Shown piece by piece: positions 30,908 through 39,955 of a stretch of 64,000 nt of DNA. The stretch's first letter is position 1. Every line of letters begins with the position of its first letter. The notes below the pieces were generated by a model. It was not told where the DNA came from and ran no database searches. It was given only the letters and a program-made list of their open reading frames with translations. Source of the DNA: Actinomarinicola tropica (lineage in GTDB: Bacteria > Actinomycetota > Acidimicrobiia > Acidimicrobiales > SKKL01); assembly GCF_009650215.1 (NCBI RefSeq), contig NZ_CP045851.1, positions 845,189 through 909,188 on the forward strand. The letters are read 5' to 3'. Both the position numbers and the translations under genes were made by a program.

Positions 30908-33109
30908 GTGAACGATCCGATGGTCGCCTCGGGCGACTCCGCGGCGACGATCATCGAGACCGTCGACGAGCTGCGGGCGCAGATCCGCAGCCTGCTCGAC
31001 CTGCGGCTCACCACCGTCGCCGCCGCCCAGCAGGCGCACGACACAGCGCAAAACAGCGGCGTCCACGCCCAGCTCGCCCAGATGCCGATCGACGCGCTGA
31101 AGGAAGCCACCGACGGCCGCCTGCGCCTCGGCCCGCTCGAGGACGCAGGGATCGCCACCGTCGCGCAGGTGCGTCAGGCCGGCCCTCGCCAGCTCGAGGC
31201 CATCCCCGGTGTCGGCCCGAAGACGTCGGTCCAGCTGGTGGCGGCGGCCGCCCAGGTCGAGGCGGCCCTGCGCGACGCCACCCGCGTCCGCTTCGACGTC
31301 GACGCCCGCCCGACCGAGCAGACCGCGCTGCTCGACGCCCTCCGCCAGGTCGACCTCGTCGAGCGCCACGTCGAGCCGTTCGCCCCGCGCCTCGAGGAGG
31401 TCGCCGCGGCGATCGACGCCGACGTCGACACGGCACGGCTCCAGGCCACCCGGCTGAAGCGCTTCTTCGCCGGCCGGCGGAAGAAGGAGGAGTCCGCTGC
31501 CGCGCTCGAGCGCCTCACCGACCTCCTGCTCTCCCCGGAGATGTCGCTGCTTGCGAGCGAGCTCTCGGGCGCACGCGCTGCGCTCGGCGCCCCCGCCGAG
31601 GGTCCGACCGACGTGTGGGACGACTACCTCGCCCGGCCGGTCGTCTACAACGGCCTGCTCGCCGAGCTGGCCGGGCTCGGACCCGATGCCGACGCCACCC
31701 ACGGGCTGCTCCCGGAGGAGATCGTCGCCCGCATCGAGGCCTTCGACCTCGACACCACGCTCCTGCGGGCCTCGCTGCGCGGCTACCAGGCGTTCGGCAC
31801 CACCTTCGCCCTGGTGCAGAAGCGGGTCATCCTCGGCGACGACATGGGCCTCGGCAAGACGATCGAGGCGCTCGGCGTCCTCACCCACCTCGCCGCCGGC
31901 GGCGCCACGCACTTCCTCGTCGTGTGCCCGGCCAGCGTGCTCGCCAACTGGGAGCACGAGATCCGCCGCCACACCGAGCTCACCCGGACGTTCCGCCTCC
32001 ACGGCGACGCCCGCGACGCGGCCATGGCCGACTGGGTGGCCGGCGGCGGCGTCGCCATCACGACGTTCGACACGTTGAAGGCGCTGACCCGGCCCGACAT
32101 CGCGCTCCACGCCGTCGTCGTCGACGAGGCCCACTTCGTGAAGAACCCCGGTGCCCAGCGCACGAAGGTGGTGCGCGCGTGGCTCGCCGGGGCGGAGCAC
32201 GTCCTGCTGATGAGCGGCACCCCGATGGAGAACCGGGTCGAGGAGTTCCGCGTGCTCGTCGACCACATCCGCCCCGACCTGGCGTCGCGCATCGACGTGT
32301 CGGCGGGGATCGCCGGCGCCGACGCGTTCCGCCGGGCCGTCGCACCCGTCTACCTGCGCCGCAACCAGACCGACGTGCTCGACGAGCTGCCGCCACGCAT
32401 CGACGCCGCCGACTGGCTCGACCTCGAGGGTCCGTCGCTCGCCGCCTACCGCGACGCCGTCGCCGCCGAGAACTTCATGGCCATGCGCCGCGCCGCGTTC
32501 ATGTGCGAGCCGTCGACCGACTCGCCGAAGCTCGCCCGACTGCTCGAGATCGTCGACGAGGCCGCGGAGAACGGCCGCAAGGTCGTCGTCTTCTCCTTCT
32601 TCCTCGACGTGATCGAACGGGTCCACGCCGCGGTGGGGGAGCTGGCGGTCGGACCGCTCACCGGCAGCATCCCGGCGCCGGACCGCCAGGTCCTCGTCGA
32701 CGAGTTCTCCGCCCGGCCCGGCCCCGCGGTGCTCGTGTCCCAGATCGAGGCCGGGGGCGTGGGGCTCAACATCCAGGCGGCGTCGGTCGTCGTGCTCACC
32801 GAGCCGCAGTGGAAGCCGACGACCGAGGAGCAGGCCATCGCGCGATGCCACCGCATGGGCCAGGTCCGCCCCGTCGAGGTGCACCGGCTGCTGACCGAGG
32901 ACAGCGTCGACGAGCGGATGGTCGAGATCCTCGCGGCCAAGTCCGCGCTGTTCGCCGACTACGTGCGCCAGAGCACCATGCGTGACGCGTCGCCGGCGGC
33001 CGTCGACGTCACCGACGAGGCGAGCACCGCCGAGGTGGTGTCGCAGGCGCAGCAGGAGGCCGAGATCATCGCCGCCGAGCGCGAGCGGCTCGGCCTCGCC
33101 GCCGGGTGA
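30908..33109 (+). CDS. SNF2-family DEAD/DEAH-box ATPase
   Basis: The 733-residue protein has a helical N-terminal region (REIRSLLDL..., with a helix-hairpin-helix segment LEAIPGVGPKTSVQLVAAA at about 97-115). The Swi2/Snf2 motor has Walker A GDDMGLGKTIEALG near 310, VVVDEAHFVKNP near 401, LLMSGTPMENRVEEF, and a helicase C-terminal lobe with QIEAGGVGLNIQAAS and EEQAIARCHRMGQ. It should translocate on double-stranded DNA or remodel nucleoprotein. The HhH segment suggests direct DNA contact. GTG 30908 fits the leaderless -10. Confidence 0.85.
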   Translation: MNDPMVASGDSAATIIETVDELRAQIRSLLDLRLTTVAAAQQAHDTAQNSGVHAQLAQMPIDALKEATDGRLRLGPLEDAGIATVAQVRQAGPRQLEAIPGVGPKTSVQLVAAAAQVEAALRDATRVRFDVDARPTEQTALLDALRQVDLVERHVEPFAPRLEEVAAAIDADVDTARLQATRLKRFFAGRRKKEESAAALERLTDLLLSPEMSLLASELSGARAALGAPAEGPTDVWDDYLARPVVYNGLLAELAGLGPDADATHGLLPEEIVARIEAFDLDTTLLRASLRGYQAFGTTFALVQKRVILGDDMGLGKTIEALGVLTHLAAGGATHFLVVCPASVLANWEHEIRRHTELTRTFRLHGDARDAAMADWVAGGGVAITTFDTLKALTRPDIALHAVVVDEAHFVKNPGAQRTKVVRAWLAGAEHVLLMSGTPMENRVEEFRVLVDHIRPDLASRIDVSAGIAGADAFRRAVAPVYLRRNQTDVLDELPPRIDAADWLDLEGPSLAAYRDAVAAENFMAMRRAAFMCEPSTDSPKLARLLEIVDEAAENGRKVVVFSFFLDVIERVHAAVGELAVGPLTGSIPAPDRQVLVDEFSARPGPAVLVSQIEAGGVGLNIQAASVVVLTEPQWKPTTEEQAIARCHRMGQVRPVEVHRLLTEDSVDERMVEILAAKSALFADYVRQSTMRDASPAAVDVTDEASTAEVVSQAQQEAEIIAAERERLGLAAG

Positions 33110-33123
33110 GCCACACTGTGCCG

Positions 33124-33717
33124 ATGCGGGCGCTCGAGGGGTGGACGATCGACCGGTACGGCGGGCCGGAGCTGACCCGCATCGTCGACCCCGAAGGCAC
33201 CGTGGCCGCCACCGTCACGCCGGGCGGACGGGCGTGGGCGCCGCTGTGGAAGGTCGTGGGGCTCGAGGGGAAGCTCCGGCAGTACGAGTCCGAGGCCTGG
33301 GCGTCGCGAGGCGGCAACGTCCCGATCCACGGCCGGGCGGTCGTCACGCTCGCCGACGGGACGGAGGTGCGGCTCCGCCACGGCGCGCCGCACGGGCCCC
33401 GACGCCGCGCGCAGGACGTCCGGGTCGCCGTCGCCGGTCGGCGCTACGGGTTCGCCCACCGATCCGCGGGCACCGCGGAGGTCCGGCGCGACGGCGAGGT
33501 CATCGTGCACGCGACGGCCAGCGGCGAGCGCGGCCGCCCCGACGATGCCGTGCCCGCGGCGTTCACCCGCGGCGTCGACCTCGCCGTGCGTGCTCCGCTC
33601 GACCGCACCGACGAGGTGGTCGTCGTGCTCCTGACCGAGCTGTGCGGACCGCCGGGGCGCGCCGGGGCGGTTCGCCGGTTCGCCGGCGCGCTGTGGGACA
33701 TGGCCAAGAACCCCTGA
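33124..33717 (+). CDS. Hypothetical protein
   Basis: The 197-residue soluble protein (MRALEGWTIDRYGGPELTRIVDPEG...) is predicted mostly beta, with repeated strand pairs such as RAVVTLADGTEVRLRHG. CACACT lies six bases before ATG 33124, a weak leaderless -10. A GTG at 33106 overlapping the SNF2 stop (GTGA) is the alternative start and would make the two genes coupled. I do not recognise the family. Confidence 0.55.
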   Translation: MRALEGWTIDRYGGPELTRIVDPEGTVAATVTPGGRAWAPLWKVVGLEGKLRQYESEAWASRGGNVPIHGRAVVTLADGTEVRLRHGAPHGPRRRAQDVRVAVAGRRYGFAHRSAGTAEVRRDGEVIVHATASGERGRPDDAVPAAFTRGVDLAVRAPLDRTDEVVVVLLTELCGPPGRAGAVRRFAGALWDMAKNP

Positions 33718-33729
33718 CGGCGCCGCGCG

Positions 33730-33822
33730 TCAGTGGGAGCTCTTGGTCCCGATGTAGGTGGTGACGATCGCCATGACGGCGATGATCAGCGCGATGAGGA
33801 CCGCAGCGATGGGCCACTCCAT
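33730..33822 (-). CDS. Thirty-residue single-span membrane protein
   Basis: An ATG preceded by GAGAGGGGGAG encodes MEWPIAAVLIALIIAVMAIV followed by TTYIGTKSSH. It is one transmembrane helix with a short polar tail. The ribosome site is strong and the composition is unlike the antisense frames, so it is probably real. Tiny single-helix proteins of this kind are frequent and unannotated in actinobacteria. A partner is unknown, but the membrane gene at 33920 is just upstream on the same strand. Confidence 0.5.
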   Translation of the reverse strand: MEWPIAAVLIALIIAVMAIVTTYIGTKSSH

Positions 33823-33919
33823 GGCTCCCCCTCTCCGAGGCGGGTCGAGGACACCCTGACCGTCGCGCCCGGCTCGGTCCGCAGCCAGAGGCGAACGTCC
33901 CCGAGCGCCGGCGAGCCGC

Positions 33920-34567
33920 TCAGCTGGTCGCGGCGGCCACCACGATGGCGATGACGACGACCGCGGCGATCACCGCGCCGACCACCCCGAACGCGAAGAG
34001 CCACGGGTTCGAGTACATGAGCGGCACGGCCTTCGGATACCGGTCCTTGATGTCGCCGTAGGACACCGGGCCCGACGGCTGCCACGTGGGCCGCTGCATC
34101 GCCGACGCCATCGCGTACAGCTGCTCCCGGGACCAGAACGGCCCGTTGAACATCGCCACCTTCCTGGCCTCGGTGTCGGTGACGATGAGCGTGGTGTCGA
34201 CGCGGGTGTCGAAGTGGCGGAGCTCCCGGGCGAAGATCACGAGGCCGATCCGGTCGGAGGGCACGGTGGTGTTGCGGAACAGGTCCTTGCGGACGAGGCC
34301 TCGCGGGCCCACCGACGTGAACGCCCGCTGGAAGTAGGCCCACGTGCCGAGCGCCCCGACCGCGAGCGTGACGCCGGCGATCGCCAGCGAGAGGCCGACG
34401 TCGTTCATCCGGAACGCGTTGAACGCCACGATGGCGACGAGGAACCCGGGCACCTGGAGGAACTTCGACCGGTAGGTCTCCCAGGAGGGGCGGAAGACGA
34501 TCGTGCCGTCGGGCTCGACGACGGTGCCGGTGGGCCAGTGGTAGGTGGCTGGGTCGGGGGTGGTCAC
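33920..34567 (-). CDS. Hypothetical membrane protein with PH-like character
   Basis: From GTG 34567 the 215-residue product begins MTTPDPATYHWPTGTVVEPDG. It has two hydrophobic helices near 42-85 (FLVAIVAFNAFRMND... and LSLAIAGVTLAVGALG), a central soluble region rich in beta strands (RIGLVIFARELRHFD, DTTLIVTDTEARKVAMF), and a last helix (VVGAVIAAVVVIAIVVAAA). Such architecture recalls bacterial PH-domain membrane proteins. No function can be given. The ATG at 34639 is an alternative start. Confidence 0.55.
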   Translation of the reverse strand: MTTPDPATYHWPTGTVVEPDGTIVFRPSWETYRSKFLQVPGFLVAIVAFNAFRMNDVGLSLAIAGVTLAVGALGTWAYFQRAFTSVGPRGLVRKDLFRNTTVPSDRIGLVIFARELRHFDTRVDTTLIVTDTEARKVAMFNGPFWSREQLYAMASAMQRPTWQPSGPVSYGDIKDRYPKAVPLMYSNPWLFAFGVVGAVIAAVVVIAIVVAAATS

Positions 34568-34602
34568 CCCGTGAGGTTCGCACACCGCAGGGTGTGGTCC
34601 GG

Positions 34603-34794
34603 TCACCGCACCCAGCGCTGGTCGTGGACCCTCCGCCACGCCTCGATCCGGCGAGCCTCGCCCGCCTGGCGGCGGGTCCGCGCCGCTGCGACGACCGCCC
34701 CGAGCGCCGCGGCCAGCACAGCGACGGCGGACGCCGCCCGCACGCCGGGACGTCGCCGGCGGGACGCGTCGAAGGAGAGGAGGAGGGGGAACAT
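34603..34794 (-). CDS. Small single-span membrane protein
   Basis: The 63-residue product begins MFPLLLSFDASRRRRPG, then one Ala/Val-rich helix (AVAVLAAALGAVVAAA) and a basic tail ending RRVHDQRWVR. It lies directly upstream of the membrane gene at 33920. GAAAGCGGGCA stands before the start, as it does before the gene at 4367, and a related TGAC-GTTAC motif occurs about 70 nt upstream of both. Confidence 0.45.
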   Translation of the reverse strand: MFPLLLSFDASRRRRPGVRAASAVAVLAAALGAVVAAARTRRQAGEARRIEAWRRVHDQRWVR

Positions 34795-34899
34795 CGGATC
34801 TGCCCGCTTTCGTGGTCCGTGGTCGAGTTGTCGACCGTTGTGATCGGACAGTACGAAGGGGGTCTGACGGTTACGCCGGTGTCATTCGTGTCACGGGTG

Positions 34900-35682
34900 T
34901 CATTCGGCGGCCGGAGAGGCCATGCGCGCGAAGTGCAGCGCCACCGGACCGGCGTCGACGTGGGCGACCGGCACGTCGAGGTCGTAGACCTTGCGCAGGA
35001 CGGCCTCGGTCACCACCTCGGCCGGTGCGCCGTCGGCGATCACCTGCCCGTCCTTCATCGCGATGACGCGGTCGCTGTGGTGCGCGGCCACGTTCACGTC
35101 GTGCAGCACGACGACGACGGTCTTGTCGAGCTGCTCGGCCATCGAGCGGATCGTCTCCATCGACTGCGCAGCATGCCGCAGGTCGAGGTTGTTCAGCGGC
35201 TCGTCGAGCAGCACGAAGTCGGTGTCCTGTGCGAGCACCATGGCGATGTAGGCCCGCTGCCGCTGACCGCCCGACAGCTGGTCGAGCCGGCGCCCGGCGA
35301 ACGTTCCCAGCTCCAGGTGCTCGATGGCCAGGTCGACCTGGCGGTGGTCGTCCTCCTGCAGCCTCCCCTTACAGTGCGGGTAGCGCCCGAACTCCACCAG
35401 CTCCCGCACGGTCAGCCGGATCGGCAGGTGGTTCTCCTGGCGCAGGATCGACAGCCGGCACGACAGCTCGGCGCTCGGCGTGGCGAGGACGTCCACCCCG
35501 TCGAGCAGCACCCGTCCGCCGTCCGGTGCGAGCAGTCGGCCGACCATCGACAGCAGCGTCGACTTGCCGGCACCGTTGGCGCCGATGAGGGACACGACCC
35601 CGCCGCGCGGGATCTCGAGGCTCACCCGGTCGACGACGGTGGTCGATCCGTAGCGCTTGGTGATGCCGTCGATGGTGATCAC
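34900..35682 (-). CDS. Iron-siderophore ABC transporter ATPase
   Basis: The 260-residue ATPase has Walker A GANGAGKST, signature LSGGQRQRAYIAMVLAQ and Walker B FVLLDEPLNNLD, with RYPHCKGR of the FepC/YclP class. GTG 35682 overlaps the stop of the permease upstream. It drives import of a ferric siderophore through the two permeases at 35679 and 36685, with the binding protein at 37699. Iron supply is the expected regulator. Confidence 0.85.
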   Translation of the reverse strand: MITIDGITKRYGSTTVVDRVSLEIPRGGVVSLIGANGAGKSTLLSMVGRLLAPDGGRVLLDGVDVLATPSAELSCRLSILRQENHLPIRLTVRELVEFGRYPHCKGRLQEDDHRQVDLAIEHLELGTFAGRRLDQLSGGQRQRAYIAMVLAQDTDFVLLDEPLNNLDLRHAAQSMETIRSMAEQLDKTVVVVLHDVNVAAHHSDRVIAMKDGQVIADGAPAEVVTEAVLRKVYDLDVPVAHVDAGPVALHFARMASPAAE

Positions 35683-36698
35683 GAACGGGGCTCCCTGAGG
35701 AGGAGGACGATGAAGTAGAGGCCGCCGAGGAAGCTGACGATCATGCTCGCACGGGTCTGGAACTCGAGGAGCTCCTCGAGCAGGAACTGGGCGCCGACGA
35801 CGGCGACCACACCGGCGAGGCCGGCGGCCGGGATCGTGTAGCGGTGGCGGAAGGTGCCGGTCAGGCGGTACGCGAGGTTCGACACGAGCAGGCCGAGGAA
35901 CGTGATCGGCCCGACCAGCGCGGTGGCCACCGACACGAGCACGGCCACCGCGACGAGGGTCCGATCGGCGACCCGGGCGTGGTCGACGCCGAGACCCACC
36001 GCCGAGTCCCGACCGAGGGCCATGACGTCGAGCCGTCCCACCCACCGCCAGGTGACGGCGAGCACGACGACGACGATGGCTCCCGCCACGCGCAGGAGGT
36101 CCTCGTCGACGTTGGCGAAGCTGGCGAAGAACTGGTCCTGGAGGGTGGCGTACTCGTTGGGGTCGATGAGTCGGGCGACGAGCTGGGTGAGGCTGCGGAA
36201 CATCCCCGCCAGGACGACGCCGACGAGGAGCAGCGCCACGATGTCCTGGCTCGCCGGGCGCAGGAACACCCGCTGCAGCACCAGGGCGAAGCCGACCATG
36301 ACGAGCAGCTCGAACCCGAAGCGCACCCGCACGTCGATGGCCAGGAAGGCGAAGGTCCCGAACGTGTAGGCGGCCAGGCTCTGCACCATGAGGTAGAGCG
36401 CGTCGAAGCCCATCAACGACGGGGTGAGGATGCGGTTGCCGGTGATCGTGTGGAACATCACCGTGGCGGCGCCGAGCGACACGCCGACGAGGGTCATGCC
36501 CGCGACCTTCCTCGCCCGCAGCTCGAGCGCGAACGAGAGCGACCCCCGCAGGTCGTAGGTCATGAACGCGACGATCGACGCCACGGCGAGCACGCCGAGG
36601 ACGACGATGACGAGCCGGGCCCGGCGCGGCGAGAAGGTGCCCGGGCGCTCGACCGCGGCGAGCGAGAGGTCGACGGGCGAGAGCTCAGCGGGCATCAC
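35679..36698 (-). CDS. Iron-siderophore ABC transporter permease (FecCD family)
   Basis: The 339-residue protein has about nine to ten hydrophobic helices. It contains DVMALGRDSAVGLGVDH, the cytoplasmic coupling loop, and GPITFLGLLVSNLAYRLTG, the FecCD signature. It pairs with the second permease, whose 3' end overlaps its start by 14 bases, to form the channel. YclO-like by gene order and composition. Confidence 0.85.
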   Translation of the reverse strand: MMPAELSPVDLSLAAVERPGTFSPRRARLVIVVLGVLAVASIVAFMTYDLRGSLSFALELRARKVAGMTLVGVSLGAATVMFHTITGNRILTPSLMGFDALYLMVQSLAAYTFGTFAFLAIDVRVRFGFELLVMVGFALVLQRVFLRPASQDIVALLLVGVVLAGMFRSLTQLVARLIDPNEYATLQDQFFASFANVDEDLLRVAGAIVVVVLAVTWRWVGRLDVMALGRDSAVGLGVDHARVADRTLVAVAVLVSVATALVGPITFLGLLVSNLAYRLTGTFRHRYTIPAAGLAGVVAVVGAQFLLEELLEFQTRASMIVSFLGGLYFIVLLLREPRS

Positions 36699-37692
36699 GG
36701 AACCTCGTCCGGGCGATGAGCCCGATGAAGATCGCCCCGCCGATGACGCCCATGACCGTGCCCACCGGGATCTCGAACGGGTAGCGGATCGTCCGACCGA
36801 GGATGTCGCAGACCAGCAGCACGATGGCGCCGGTGAGGGCGGTCACCGGCAGCACGCGGCGGACGTTGTCGCCCACGATCATCGTCGTCACGTTGGGGGC
36901 GACGAGCCCGAGGAAGGGGATGGCGCCGACGACCACGACCACGACCGCGCTCACGGTGGCCACGAGCCCCAAGCCGATGGTGACGGTGCGCCGGTGGTCG
37001 ACCCCCAGGTTGACGGCGTGGTCCCGTCCCATGCCGGCGACGGTGAAGCGGTCGGCGTAGCGGTAGGCGACGACGGTCAGGGCGCCCACCAGGTAGAGCA
37101 GCTCGTAGCGTCCCCGGAGCGTGGCCGAGAAGTCCGCCGTCGTCCACGCCGCGAGCGTCTGGAGCAGGTCGGCCCGGAACGCGAAGAAGTCGGTGGTCGC
37201 CTCGACCACCGCGCCGAACATGATCCCGACCAGGGGCACGACGATGATGTCGGAGAAGCGCAGCCGTTGGACGAGGGCGAGGAACACGCCGGTGCCGACG
37301 AGGGCGAACACGACGGCGACCAGCATCTTGCCGAGCACCGACGCCGTCCCGAACCACATCGTGGCGACGAGCAGCCCGAGGGTCGCCGACTCGATCGTGC
37401 CGGCGGTCGACGGGGCCACGAAGCGGTTCTGGGTCAGCCCCTGCATGATGAGACCGGCCACAGCCATGGCCGAGCCCGAGAGCACGATCGCCAGCAGGCG
37501 CGGCACTCGACTGGTCAGGAAGATCGTGCGCTGCTGCTCGTCGCCGGCGAGCAGGTCCCACGGGGACACGGCGCTGACGCCCACGAAGAGCGACAGCGCC
37601 CCGACGACGAGCAGCACCAAGCCGCCGATCGCGGCGACCCGGAGGTCGGCGACCCGGCGATCGGCGGCCTGGTGCGAGACGTCCGGGACCAA
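36685..37692 (-). CDS. Iron-siderophore ABC transporter permease (FecCD family)
   Basis: The 335-residue permease carries GLIMQGLTQNRFVAPSTAGT and GAIPFLGLVAPNVTTMIVG, both FecCD hallmarks, plus the coupling segment GMGRDHAVNLGVDH. The TTG at 37692 is used because homology begins close to it and no ATG or GTG fits. The gap from the binding-protein stop is 6 nt. It is YclN-like by order. Confidence 0.8.
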   Translation of the reverse strand: MVPDVSHQAADRRVADLRVAAIGGLVLLVVGALSLFVGVSAVSPWDLLAGDEQQRTIFLTSRVPRLLAIVLSGSAMAVAGLIMQGLTQNRFVAPSTAGTIESATLGLLVATMWFGTASVLGKMLVAVVFALVGTGVFLALVQRLRFSDIIVVPLVGIMFGAVVEATTDFFAFRADLLQTLAAWTTADFSATLRGRYELLYLVGALTVVAYRYADRFTVAGMGRDHAVNLGVDHRRTVTIGLGLVATVSAVVVVVVGAIPFLGLVAPNVTTMIVGDNVRRVLPVTALTGAIVLLVCDILGRTIRYPFEIPVGTVMGVIGGAIFIGLIARTRFRDAR

Positions 37693-37698
37693 CGGACG

Positions 37699-38694
37699 TC
37701 AGGGGAGGCTGGACTCGACGTCGTCCAGGATCTGCTCGATGCCCGGCAGCGAGTTCGACGTGATGTACCAGGCGAAGGAGTCGACGTAGACGACCCGGTC
37801 GTCGCTCCACGCCGGGGTCTGACCGACGAGCTCGTTGTCGAGGACCTGCTCGGCGGCCTCGCCCTCCTCGCCGATGGCGGCCGAGCGGTCGATCACGAAC
37901 ATGACGTCGGGGGCGGCCTCGAGGATGAACTCGAACGAGACGGCCTCGCCGTGGGTGGCCTCGTCGGACAGCGACTCGTCCGCGGCGCCGTAGCCGAGCA
38001 GGTCGTGGACCAGGCCGAACCGGGAGCCGGGGCCGTAGGCGGTGACCTCGGCGCCGCTGGTCATGAGGATCAGGGCGTCACCGGCCTCACCGGTCTGCGC
38101 GGCGATCTCCTCGACGCGGGCGTCGATGGCGTCGAACCGCTCGGCCACCTCGTCCTCGACGCCGAAGATCTCACCGATCGACTCGTGGCGCGCACGGAGG
38201 GCCTCGAGGTAGTCGACGTCCTCGGCCGGGGTGAGGTCGACCGTCGGCGCGATCTCGGACATGTCCGGGTAGGTCGCCGACGACCGGGTGGCGACGATGA
38301 TGAGGTCCGGCTCGAGGGCGTTGATCGCCTCGTAGTCCGGCTCGAACGCGGTGCCGACCGATTCGATGTCGGCGAGCTCGTCGGGCACCGTGCCGGCCAC
38401 GCCGAGCCCGTCGATCGCGATCCCGAGGTCGAGGAGGCTGAGGGCCACGCCGGTGTCCATCACCACGACCGTCTCGGGGTCGGTCGGCACCTCGTCGGTG
38501 CCCGAGTAGTGCTCGATCGTGACGGTGCCCGACGCCTCCTCGGCGTCGCCGTCGTCCTCGGTGCCCTCCTCGCCCGACGCATCGGCCTCGGTCGTCGCCG
38601 AGGAGTCGTCGTCGGCGGTGTCGCTGTCGTCGCCGCACGCCGCTGCGAGCAGCAGCAGGGCCAGGATGAGGGCGAGGGGCCGATATCGGCGCAT
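37699..38694 (-). CDS. Iron-siderophore binding lipoprotein (YclQ/FatB-like)
   Basis: The 331-residue lipoprotein has lipobox LLLAAAC (Cys20), an acidic linker, then VVVMDTGVALSLLDLGIAIDGLG and VGTAFEPDYEAINALEPDLII. These are the features of class III binding proteins of the YclQ/FatB group, which in known cases bind catecholate siderophores such as petrobactin. That specificity is inference. AAGGAGC precedes the ATG. It is the first gene of a four-gene import operon. Confidence 0.85.
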   Translation of the reverse strand: MRRYRPLALILALLLLAAACGDDSDTADDDSSATTEADASGEEGTEDDGDAEEASGTVTIEHYSGTDEVPTDPETVVVMDTGVALSLLDLGIAIDGLGVAGTVPDELADIESVGTAFEPDYEAINALEPDLIIVATRSSATYPDMSEIAPTVDLTPAEDVDYLEALRARHESIGEIFGVEDEVAERFDAIDARVEEIAAQTGEAGDALILMTSGAEVTAYGPGSRFGLVHDLLGYGAADESLSDEATHGEAVSFEFILEAAPDVMFVIDRSAAIGEEGEAAEQVLDNELVGQTPAWSDDRVVYVDSFAWYITSNSLPGIEQILDDVESSLP

Positions 38695-38718
38695 GTGGGG
38701 AGCTCCTTGGGATCGGTG

Positions 38719-38734
38719 TTAGGAGCGCTTACTA
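38719..38734. promoter_or_regulatory. Possible iron-regulator box
   Basis: TTAGGAGCGCTTACTA is an imperfect palindrome around AGCGCT, 25 nt upstream of the binding-protein start. It starts like the DtxR/IdeR consensus (TTAGG), but the other half fits poorly. Confidence 0.3.
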
Positions 38735-38789
38735 CCGTGCCATCACCAATCCGAGCAAGCCCTGGGCCCTCCGGGCCTGCGCCGACCCC

Positions 38790-39797
38790 TCACGTGCGCC
38801 GCCCGGTGCGTGGCGACCAGGGCAGCTGCGGGACGTGCGGCGCCAGCAGGCACAGGCCCGTCGTCACCGCCGCCGCGAGCGCCACGCCCCAGGACTGGTC
38901 CACCTGGCGCATCCAGCCCGCCTCCTGGAGCAGCCCGTAGATCAGGTAGTGGCCGATGAACAGCCCGAGCGCCCGGGCGCCGGCGTCGCGCACGAACCGG
39001 TCGAACCGTCGGAGTACCCGAGGCCAGGTCAGCTGGCACGCCGCGAGGGCCAGGGCGGTGCCCGCGAGGCCGGGCAGGACGAACGCCGCATCGCCGGGGT
39101 ATCGGTCCGGTTCGACGCCCGAGACGACGAGCAGCGCCACCCCAGCGGACATGACGACCGCGGCCAGCTGGACGCCACGCCGGTCGCCGAGCAGCCCGTG
39201 GCGGGACGCAGCGACGCCCACGAGGACGAAGCCGAGGTAGGTGACGACGGGGAACGTCCCGCCGAGCAGGTGCTCGGCCACCCAGCCCGACTCGTCGGCC
39301 GCCCGTCGCTCGAGCCACGGGCCGAGGACGAGCACGCCGGCGGCCACAGCCGGGAGGACCCGGGTGGGGACCACCGCGAGCAGGGACGCGGCGGCGACGA
39401 CCGTGATGCCGATGGCCTCGAGGACGCCGAAGCCGTACTCGGTCCGGAAGATCGCCAGGTGGATCAGGAGACCGATCGGCACCAGCAGTCCGTACCGGCG
39501 CAGCACCTCGACGGCGACGGCTCCTCGTGATGCGCCCCGGCGTCGGCGGGACGTCGCGAAGAGCGCCAGCGACGCCCCCGACACGCAGAAGAACGCCACC
39601 GCCGCCACGTCGGTCACCACGAAGTACCGCCATCCGGGGATGACCTCGCGGGCGTCGCCGGAGATCCAGTCGAGGAGGTGGTGGAACAGCATGGCCACGA
39701 GGGCGAGCCCCCGCAGGCGGTCGAGGGCCGCGAGGCGGGAGCCGCCCCTGGTGGCGGCGGCGTGCGGGCGGGTGCGGGTGGAGGTCGGGGTCGTCAT
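38790..39797 (-). CDS. Membrane acyltransferase-like protein (DUF1624/HGSNAT type)
   Basis: The 335-residue protein has about ten hydrophobic helices. It begins with LAALDRLRGLALVAMLFHHLLDW, the DUF1624 signature in which the conserved Arg and His occur, and continues with VAFFCVSGASLALF. The family includes the heparan-alpha-glucosaminide acetyltransferase catalytic domain, so transfer of acyl groups across the membrane to sugars is plausible. The substrate is unknown. It is divergent from the cyclase gene at 39956. Confidence 0.65.
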   Translation of the reverse strand: MTTPTSTRTRPHAAATRGGSRLAALDRLRGLALVAMLFHHLLDWISGDAREVIPGWRYFVVTDVAAVAFFCVSGASLALFATSRRRRGASRGAVAVEVLRRYGLLVPIGLLIHLAIFRTEYGFGVLEAIGITVVAAASLLAVVPTRVLPAVAAGVLVLGPWLERRAADESGWVAEHLLGGTFPVVTYLGFVLVGVAASRHGLLGDRRGVQLAAVVMSAGVALLVVSGVEPDRYPGDAAFVLPGLAGTALALAACQLTWPRVLRRFDRFVRDAGARALGLFIGHYLIYGLLQEAGWMRQVDQSWGVALAAAVTTGLCLLAPHVPQLPWSPRTGRRT

Positions 39798-39955
39798 GAC
39801 CGCCGCGCACTACCCCCGCAGTCCGGGCCCCACCCGAGGGGACGCCCGCGGTCATCGGTCACATCCGCCGGAGACGGGCCGATCGGCCCTCACCCTCAGG
39901 GAGGACCCTCCGACCAAGGAGGCGACGGGCCTTCGCTCGGCCCGCTGGAGAGACG

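Noticed and set aside
29407-32985. Plus-strand open frame of 1192 codons
   Set aside because: It is antisense to the dimethylformamidase-like gene and out of frame in the SNF2 gene. Both real genes have clear motifs, so this is a shadow.
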